IMG/VR virus record: IMGVR_UViG_3300024182_000135
Coordinates: 1-37,780 of that record
Strand: one strand, 5' to 3'
DNA: 37,780 nucleotides
DNA from: a virus
Under the pieces are notes generated by a model, which saw only the letters and a program-made list of their open reading frames with translations, was not told where the DNA came from and ran no database searches. The stretch's first letter is position 1, and every line of letters begins with the position of its first letter. Of the stretch, positions 33,275-37,780 are shown piece by piece. A program made the translations under genes and the position numbers.

Positions 33275-34411
33275 ATGGCAATCGCTCTTGTCCAATCTAA
33301 GGTTGGCGGAAACGGCTCGGGTCCGACATCTGCTACGTCGAACGCAGTTGGCTACAACGCCACGACCACGGCGGGAAATCTACTGGTGTGCGTTGTCTCT
33401 GCTCAAGACGATGTTGACATTCCGGCAATCTCTACTCCTGTAACGACCGGTTTCACATGGAGTTTGCTTAACACCGCAACCTATCAAGACGTTGGGAATA
33501 GTCTTTACGGAAGAGTCTCTCACTATTACATCGCAAACGCAGGAGCGATGTCGGCTACGACTAGGGTTACCGCTACCCAAAATCGCGCCACATTTATACA
33601 GGTCGAATTTGCGTTGTATGAGTTCTCCGGAGTTGCGCAAACAACCCCGCTGGACATCAGTGCTACGTCTTCTAATGGTTCTAGTTCTGTTCCTAGCACG
33701 GCAAACCTATCAACCACGGCTACCGACCTTATTTTTGTAAGCATGGCTACCAGTTCCTTATCAGCGGGCAGCGCTGGCAGCGGCTTTACTCTCGGAGTAT
33801 CGGCACCGGCAATCGAATCATGGCAGAGTCAATACATCCTGAATCAATCATCCGGCTCAATTGCAACAGCATTCGGTACGAGCAAACCGCATTGGGGTTG
33901 TGCAGCAGTTTCGCTTAAATCAGCAGCTAGTGGAAACGCATCGGTCTCTGTCACCGGTGTGACCTTCGCAAGCGCTGTCGGTTCTGCAAGCGGGACCGGC
34001 ACAGCGACAGTTAGTGTTTCCGGTGTATCGGGCACATCTGCGGTCGGTACTGCCACGGTGACGACGGGTCAATCGGTAACTACAACCGGAGTTTCGATGA
34101 CTGCATCGGTTGGCGTGGCATTTGCGACTTCAAGCGGTGCAACGGTAGCAACATCAGGGGTATCGATGTCGGCAGCGGTTCATGCGCCTTCGCCGACCGG
34201 AATAGGGGTAGTCGCTGTAATCGGAGTATCGATAACCGCGTCAGTCGGAACAACAACTGTAGATGCAACTTCTCCCCGTCTAAGTTTTTCAAGTTTAACT
34301 TTTCACAATTCAATGAACATGTCTCCACTAGTTGCTTCAAACCGCATGCAGATGGCGGTATCAGCAGCAAACAGGATGGCGGTTGGCGGATTCTCCGTCG
34401 GGCAGGATTAA
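33275..34411 (+). CDS. Adhesin-like protein related to the 31016 protein
   Basis: This 378-aa protein starts MAIALVQSKVGGNGSG and contains TTTAGNLLVCVVS, the same landmark as the two modules in the 31016 protein. The C-terminal half (about 215-340) is a tandem series of short valine/threonine/glycine repeats (VSVTGVTFASAVGSASGTGT and variants), which look like beta-solenoid or stalk repeats. AGGAG precedes the ATG. It is likely a paralogue that diverged after duplication, serving as an accessory fibre. Confidence 0.6.
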   Translation: MAIALVQSKVGGNGSGPTSATSNAVGYNATTTAGNLLVCVVSAQDDVDIPAISTPVTTGFTWSLLNTATYQDVGNSLYGRVSHYYIANAGAMSATTRVTATQNRATFIQVEFALYEFSGVAQTTPLDISATSSNGSSSVPSTANLSTTATDLIFVSMATSSLSAGSAGSGFTLGVSAPAIESWQSQYILNQSSGSIATAFGTSKPHWGCAAVSLKSAASGNASVSVTGVTFASAVGSASGTGTATVSVSGVSGTSAVGTATVTTGQSVTTTGVSMTASVGVAFATSSGATVATSGVSMSAAVHAPSPTGIGVVAVIGVSITASVGTTTVDATSPRLSFSSLTFHNSMNMSPLVASNRMQMAVSAANRMAVGGFSVGQD

Positions 34412-34720
34412 ATGGCGTATTCAATTATCAATACAGGTACGGACGGGACTATTTCCGTCACAGGATTGGTTCTAGAACCGGCTGGGACAACGGTTACGGG
34501 TGCTACGGTTCTCGGCACTCTGCGTGATGTCAACAACGCTGTTGTCACCAACTGGAATGGAGTCAGCTTGTCGGACCAAGGTGGCGGGACTTATACATTC
34601 AACTTTTCGGCAGCAAACGTTCCGCCGGTCGGGGATTATTTCTTCACCGTTGTTGTAACCAAGTCTGGGTTAACGCTGACGGTCGAGCACGACGTAATCG
34701 TTCAAGTTTTGTCTGCGTAA
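34412..34720 (+). CDS. Small beta-sandwich tail protein (102 aa)
   Basis: This all-beta protein has a run of threonine- and valine-rich strands, with VLEPAGTTVTGATV, GGTYTFNFSAANVPPVGDYFFTVVV and LTLTVEHDVIVQVL. The shape suggests an Ig-like or BppU-like N-terminal fold. Its ATG follows the previous stop directly. A baseplate or fibre-network component is likely by neighbourhood. Nothing catalytic is visible. Confidence 0.55.
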   Translation: MAYSIINTGTDGTISVTGLVLEPAGTTVTGATVLGTLRDVNNAVVTNWNGVSLSDQGGGTYTFNFSAANVPPVGDYFFTVVVTKSGLTLTVEHDVIVQVLSA

Positions 34721-34721
34721 G

Positions 34722-35483
34722 ATGCAGACCGTAAAACTTGCTGGTGGGATTGGAAACCAGTGCTTTCAATTTGCATTTGGTAGAGCGCTGCAACATCGTG
34801 GACAACAGGTCCAGTTCAAGTTCGAAGACTCTGTTCGTCCGTATTCGCTTGACCAGTTTAACGTCAACATCTCGCTAACCAGCCAACTGTACGGTCCTAT
34901 CAGAGAATTCAGAGAGAAGACTTTTGCATTCGATTCTGATGCGTTAGAGCAGTCGGATGGAACATTCTTCAACGGCTGTTGGCAGGCTGAAAGATATTTC
35001 CACGATATCAGTGCAAAACTTCGGGCAGAACTAACTTTGAAAAACATTTCGACCAAAGTTAGTGAAATGGGTTCAAGTTTGCAATCGACCGAAACAGTGT
35101 TTTTGCATGTCCGTCGTGGTGATTATCTGCAACAACCGTTCACTGATTATCACGGATTGATGGGGCTGGATTACTACGAGCGTGCGGTGCAACACATCAT
35201 AAGCCGAGTAGCAAATCCAAGATTTATCGTGTTCTCCGATGATGCGGAATGGTGCAAACAGAATCTTCCATATGAAGTCGTGACCGGCTTTGCAGCGCAT
35301 GAAGACCTGTACTTGATGTCTCGGTGCAAGCACGCGGTGATAGCTAACTCAACTTTTTCGTGGTGGTCGGCTTGGTTGGGCGACGAACAACCAGACCGAA
35401 TTGTCATCGCTCCTAGCAGATGGTTTGCAGGAGCAAAATTAGATACATCAGAAATAATTCCTAAACGGTGGGCAACAATATGA
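34722..35483 (+). CDS. GT11-family alpha-1,2-fucosyltransferase-like protein
   Basis: This 253-aa protein has all the family hallmarks: GGIGNQCFQFAFGRALQ (8-24), HVRRGDY (129-135), and the C-terminal MSRCKHAVIANSTFSWWSAW (199-218). These bind GDP-sugar and define bacterial alpha-1,2-fucosyltransferases (GT11). No transmembrane segment is seen, so it acts in the cytoplasm or on the inner membrane face. It lies among the tail fibre genes, 1 base after the previous stop, and its TGA overlaps the holin-like gene (ATGA). It might glycosylate the phage's adhesins or alter host surface glycan. Confidence 0.85.
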   Translation: MQTVKLAGGIGNQCFQFAFGRALQHRGQQVQFKFEDSVRPYSLDQFNVNISLTSQLYGPIREFREKTFAFDSDALEQSDGTFFNGCWQAERYFHDISAKLRAELTLKNISTKVSEMGSSLQSTETVFLHVRRGDYLQQPFTDYHGLMGLDYYERAVQHIISRVANPRFIVFSDDAEWCKQNLPYEVVTGFAAHEDLYLMSRCKHAVIANSTFSWWSAWLGDEQPDRIVIAPSRWFAGAKLDTSEIIPKRWATI

Positions 35484-35704
35484 ACCTCTTTACAAAAATA
35501 ACCTCAATGCTGCAAGGGCGACACACCGCGTTTATATCTGCTTTCTTCGTGGTGGGGCACGTCCTCCATTGGTACCACCGTCTCGATTCGACCTATATCG
35601 CTTTTATGGGAACGTTGATGGGATTTGTGCTCGGGCATTCGGTTAAGGAAGCTATGTTGCCGGAGCAGGACAAGACCGATGAAAGCAAACCTAGCGGAGC
35701 GTAA
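35480..35704 (+). CDS. Holin-like small membrane protein
   Basis: This 74-aa protein has two hydrophobic segments (about 16-33, TAFISAFFVVGHVLHWYH; 39-58, YIAFMGTLMGFVLGHSV) and a charged C-terminal tail. Two transmembrane spans plus a short charged tail is the layout of class II holins. The ATG at 35480 overlaps the fucosyltransferase stop (ATGA) and is preceded by GGTGG; a GTG at 35468 is in frame but unlikely. No endolysin gene is recognised nearby, so it is a candidate rather than a firm call. Confidence 0.55.
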   Translation: MNLFTKITSMLQGRHTAFISAFFVVGHVLHWYHRLDSTYIAFMGTLMGFVLGHSVKEAMLPEQDKTDESKPSGA

Positions 35705-35789
35705 ATGTCCTATTTGCGGACGACGGTTGCAAAAAGAAGTACACGACGATAAATCTAAGAAATGCGAATGTGGATGGACTTGGAAATGA
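35679..35789 (+). CDS. Tiny zinc-ribbon protein (36 aa), overlapping the holin-like gene
   Basis: The frame MKANLAERKCPICGRRLQK... ends CECGWTWK. CPIC (10-13) and CEC (29-31) make a four-cysteine zinc ribbon. It starts inside the last 26 nt of the holin-like gene, in another frame, with AGGA eight bases before the ATG. It stops seven bases before the terminator stem. The cysteine pattern and the ribosome-binding site argue that it is translated. Confidence 0.6.
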   Translation: MKANLAERKCPICGRRLQKEVHDDKSKKCECGWTWK

Positions 35790-35795
35790 AAATAG

Positions 35796-35827
35796 CCCCG
35801 GAGCCTATTAAGGTTTCCGGGGTTTTT
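35796..35827 (+). terminator. Intrinsic terminator ending the late operon
   Basis: CCCCGGA (35796-35802) pairs perfectly with TCCGGGG (35816-35822), and inner GCC/GGT pairs extend the stem. Five T residues follow (35823-35827). It ends the long rightward transcript just after the zinc-ribbon gene. Confidence 0.93.
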
Positions 35828-35869
35828 GTTTGTTCAGTGTGATAAAGTCTGCGGGATTACGGAGGATAA

Positions 35870-36070
35870 ATGGACATCGTAAGCAGTTTGCGTAAGGAAG
35901 AGTCGAAATTGAGTCAGCAACTTGAAACAATCCGAACAGCCATAAAAATGCTCGGCGGAAAAGCCAGCCCGACCAAGAGAACGAAAAGAAAGCTATCAGC
36001 AGCTTCGCGTGCCAAGATTGCAGCGGCACAGAGGAAGCGGTGGGCTAAAGTTCGAAAAGCGCAGCCGTGA
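35870..36070 (+). CDS. Small basic DNA-binding-like protein (66 aa)
   Basis: This protein has an N-terminal coiled coil (about 5-29) and a strongly basic C-terminal half with SPTKRTKRKLSAASRAKIAAAQ and RKRWAKVRKAQ. The C-terminal pattern is one I associate with many Acidobacteriota proteins, and it looks like a nucleoid- or histone-like tail. GGAGG precedes the ATG. It lies after the operon terminator, in the moron-like cassette near the attachment site, and may be expressed from the prophage. Confidence 0.65.
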   Translation: MDIVSSLRKEESKLSQQLETIRTAIKMLGGKASPTKRTKRKLSAASRAKIAAAQRKRWAKVRKAQP

Positions 36071-36627
36071 AAAAAGCTACAAAAGAAAATTGGTCTTTAG
36101 TTTTGTCTGCCATCGCTATTATCGGCATGGTCTTGTTCTGGTGGATTGAACACGACCGAGGAGACGTTAAGTCGATTGTTAAAAATGAAGTCAACGACCA
36201 ACTCTCACCTATAAACAACAAACTGTCGCAGCTCGAATCGAACATCTCTGAGTTGACGGGCGAATTGAAAATATTACGTCCGCTTGTATTGCAAAGAATT
36301 GCGTCACTGCCTCAATCTCAGTTTCCACAGGCTGTCCCCGCGCTTTACAAAACTTTGCAAACCATCCGAAACGACCAAATCTTCGCTGAGCCAGCTGTGT
36401 TGCACTCAATTTCCTCAAAGCTTCTTATGACGGATAAATCGACTGAGAAGTATTGGCCAACCACGGCAGAATTTATCAATTACAAATCTGAAGCTTATGT
36501 TGCCAATTTAGCGTGGCTACGCCAAGACTTTCCACTATGCCGAGACACATCTCCCAAAGCCCCTCTTATTCTCTCTGTTCCTACGCCGAAGTCCTTTACG
36601 ATGTTGCCACGATTAATAAGACTCTGA
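36067..36627 (+). CDS. N-terminal part of a probable frameshifted membrane protein
   Basis: This 186-aa product starts MKKATKENWSLVLSAIAIIG and has one transmembrane segment (about 9-28), a coiled coil (about 45-85) and a helical domain with YWPTTAEFINYKSEAYVANLAWL. From roughly residue 165 the sequence becomes unconvincing (PLILSVPTPKSFTMLPRLIRL) and stops, while another frame continues in protein-like form to 36896. I read this as one gene broken by a -1 shift between about 36540 and 36600. It overlaps the previous stop (GTGA-type overlap). Confidence 0.55.
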   Translation: MKKATKENWSLVLSAIAIIGMVLFWWIEHDRGDVKSIVKNEVNDQLSPINNKLSQLESNISELTGELKILRPLVLQRIASLPQSQFPQAVPALYKTLQTIRNDQIFAEPAVLHSISSKLLMTDKSTEKYWPTTAEFINYKSEAYVANLAWLRQDFPLCRDTSPKAPLILSVPTPKSFTMLPRLIRL

Positions 36628-36896
36628 ATTCCGTCTCGCCCTTGATTACGTTTCGGAAGTGCGTTGTCTCATATGATGGAGGAGAAATCGGAATCGTGAT
36701 TTATCGCGATGCAAATACTCATGAGCCTGTAAGCTCTCTACACTTCGAATCTGTCTTGTTTGACTTTAAGGTGCTCGACAACCCACCGGAATCTGGACAG
36801 AAAATGCTAAAGGTACTTTTGACTGACAAGGACTTTGTCATCAAATTCACGCCACCACTTAAGTTGCACGTTGTTTCGCCCGAAAAAACTCACTAG
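36513..36896 (+). CDS. C-terminal part of the same frameshifted gene
   Basis: The protein-like portion begins at about SYSLCSYAEVLYDVA and continues through ITFRKCVVSYDGGEIGIVIY, HFESVLFDFKVL and GQKMLKVLLTDKDFVIKF. This resembles the beta-rich C-terminal domain of the membrane-anchored proteins that have the helical part seen in the upstream piece. No ribosome-binding site or convincing start was found for an independent gene; the in-frame GTG (36513) and ATG (36537) are poor. The true domain probably begins near 36570. If the frameshift is real, the gene is a pseudogene. Confidence 0.45.
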   Translation: MATPRLSTMPRHISQSPSYSLCSYAEVLYDVATINKTLNSVSPLITFRKCVVSYDGGEIGIVIYRDANTHEPVSSLHFESVLFDFKVLDNPPESGQKMLKVLLTDKDFVIKFTPPLKLHVVSPEKTH

Positions 36897-36993
36897 TGTC
36901 TCCGACCTTTGTACTTTATGAACATTAAGAGTGCGCCCGGAAACCTTCTGACCCGTAGGTGACTGAAACCACACGAGTTAGATTTTATATCTG

Positions 36994-37042
36994 CTGGCTA
37001 CGAACCAGAAGGTCGGGAGTTCGAATCTCTCAGGGCGCGCCA
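36994..37042 (+). other. Prophage right attachment site: 3' half of tRNA-Arg(ACG)
   Basis: The 49 nt include the anticodon arm CTGGCTACGAACCAG with anticodon ACG, a T arm with loop TTCGAAT, acceptor 3' strand AGGGCGC, discriminator G and encoded CCA. The 5' half of a tRNA is missing, so this is the duplicated 3' end left by integration. The intact gene should sit beside the integrase, left of base 1. Upstream GCGCCC (36933-36938) and ACCTTCTG (36943-36950) can pair with GGGCGC (37033-37038) and CAGAAGGT (37006-37013), so an inverted partial copy may be present. Confidence 0.8.
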
Positions 37043-37060
37043 CTTTAACCCGGGTCCGGC

Positions 37061-37246
37061 CTAGCTTTCCTTTTCCATCGCTTTCCGCATCATCTCCAGT
37101 GCCGCCACGTAGTACGGTTTCAGAAACTCCACTGCCTCTTCCGGACTCTTCGAGGCCTGCTGCCCCAGAAGTCCCTGGAGGTGGCCGTCTTTCAGGAATA
37201 TCGTTTGCACCAAGATCGCTGCTCCGGTTGAATCGCCTGTTTGCAT
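37061..37246 (-). CDS. Hypothetical host protein (61 aa)
   Basis: This chromosomal frame begins MQTGDSTGAAILVQT and ends MMRKAMEKES. GGAGG precedes the ATG (minus strand) at good spacing, about 6 nt. It contains GHLQGLLGQQASKSPEEAVEFL and appears helical. No family is recognised. It is the first gene beyond the attachment site and reads toward it. Confidence 0.45.
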   Translation of the reverse strand: MQTGDSTGAAILVQTIFLKDGHLQGLLGQQASKSPEEAVEFLKPYYVAALEMMRKAMEKES

Positions 37247-37387
37247 AAAACTGCCTCCATTTGGTGCAATTGCAAGTCTACCACCACCTAATGCGTCAGA
37301 TGTGCCGCCGGGCAGCACCGTCGTTCGCCAGAATCTCAACGAAAATTCGTTCAGAAATCTGGAGAATTGCGCCGCGAATGCCTCATA

Positions 37388-37588
37388 ATGGAAGCAGGGC
37401 TGACCACCATGCAAGAGACGCTGATCGAATGTAAGAGTAAACGCGACAAACTGAAGGCCAAACGGGACCTCCTCTTCGAACGCTACCTGAAGAGTCCTCA
37501 AGATAGCCGAATGGCGCTCGAGATCAAGAAGATTGACGATGAGATCGCAGAGTGCACTGATCGTCTGCGGTACACCAAAGCTCGTTAA
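37388..37588 (+). CDS. Hypothetical coiled-coil host protein (about 66 aa)
   Basis: It begins MEAGLTTMQETLIE and is a charged helical protein rich in K, E and D (KSKRDKLKAKRDLLFERYLKS). The ATG at 37388 was chosen over an in-frame TTG at 37367, whose GGAG is only 2 bases away; an ATG at 37409 is another option. No family is recognised. Moderate support only. Confidence 0.4.
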   Translation: MEAGLTTMQETLIECKSKRDKLKAKRDLLFERYLKSPQDSRMALEIKKIDDEIAECTDRLRYTKAR

Positions 37589-37617
37589 ACGCTTGGGCGC
37601 GACGATTCTCTCGCCAG

Positions 37618-37780
37618 CTATGTCCGCTTGTGCACGCCTTTTTTGAAATTGGAAAGCATGTTGTCGCACGTACGCATTGCGAACGCCACGATCGGCATCG
37701 TTGTAGTTTTGTCCGTCGAGCTTGGAAAAATGCTGGCGTCGCAAATATAGACGTTCTTCACGTCGTGCGCCTGAGCCCAT
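37618..37780 (-). CDS. GMC-type oxidoreductase, C-terminal end (partial)
   Basis: The gene runs off the window on its 5' side; only the last 53 residues are visible. They read WAQAHDVKNVYICDASIF, then PSSTDKTTTMPIVAFAMRT and end KKGVHKRT. The A-H-D-x-x-N-x-x-x-x-D-x-S-x-F-P pattern followed by a threonine/proline patch and a hydrophobic helix is the conserved C-terminus of GMC-family FAD oxidoreductases, which oxidise alcohols, sugars or sugar acids. A longer overlapping reading frame on this strand is in the wrong frame. This is host chromosome, not phage. Confidence 0.75.
   Translation of the reverse strand, partial: WAQAHDVKNVYICDASIFPSSTDKTTTMPIVAFAMRTCDNMLSNFKKGVHKRT

Noticed and set aside
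28409-34720. Diversity-generating retroelement acting on tail fibres
   Set aside because: No reverse transcriptase gene or template/variable repeat pair was found.
36541-36600. Programmed -1 frameshift
   Set aside because: No X-XXY-YYZ heptamer in the zero frame was visible in the transition region.
36930-37042. Complete, functional tRNA gene
   Set aside because: The D arm and most of the 5' half are replaced by unrelated sequence; only the acceptor-like GCGCCC remains upstream.
37061-37780. 239-codon leftward reading frame at the right edge
   Set aside because: Most of it is out of frame with the clear GMC C-terminus at 37618-37780; only its last 61 codons have a ribosome-binding site and look like a gene.

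Overview
The window is almost entirely one temperate podovirus-like prophage with, at its right edge, the start of a bacterial chromosome. A tyrosine integrase lies at the extreme left (its stop codon is the first base of the window). A 49-nt copy of the 3' half of a tRNA-Arg gene, at 36994-37042, marks the right attachment site, and chromosomal genes follow it, including the C-terminus of a GMC-type oxidoreductase. The complete tRNA-Arg gene should lie just left of base 1. The host looks like a mid-GC soil bacterium. The small basic protein at 35870 and the oxidoreductase remnant make Acidobacteriota my best guess, with low confidence.

Left arm (1-5919, all leftward): integrase, a sigma-70-like factor with an inserted zinc knuckle, a zinc-ribbon protein, a 57-aa protein, a primase-polymerase/RecA-type helicase, a protein of unknown function and a ribbon-helix-helix regulator. 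Overlapping stop/start codons couple several of these genes. A good leftward promoter (5439-5467) precedes a structured leader.

Control region (5294-7519, apart from the RHH gene and two small rightward genes): unusually rich in inverted repeats. It holds a 12-bp inverted repeat, an operator-like dyad upstream of the RHH gene, a rightward promoter, eleven copies of a 15-16 bp motif (ACTCAGRYTGCCAAA) in both orientations (6280-6617), two identical-arm palindromes TACGAA-N4-TTCGTA, and a structured leader before a two-domain glycosyltransferase.

Right arm (7520-35789, all rightward): glycosyltransferase, small and large terminase, portal, scaffold-like protein, N4-gp56-type major capsid protein, connector and tail proteins, a LamG/Hint tail protein followed by a JAMM-type metallopeptidase, three ejection/internal-virion-like proteins, a beta-helix tail spike, several beta-rich adhesin-like proteins, a GT11 fucosyltransferase, a holin-like protein and a tiny zinc ribbon, closed by a strong intrinsic terminator (35796-35827). 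A short moron-like cassette (35870-36896), including a gene that seems broken by a frameshift, lies between the terminator and the attachment site.

The two signals I find most novel are RNA- or DNA-level. (1) A set of hairpins with different stems but the same GGATT loop sits in leaders of structural genes; two leaders carry tandem pairs directly before the same CAAAGGGGAAGTA ribosome-binding segment. The hairpins resemble CsrA/RsmA-type translational operators. (2) The dense inverted-repeat array at 6280-6617 carries a conserved off-centre mismatch and has no evident coding function.
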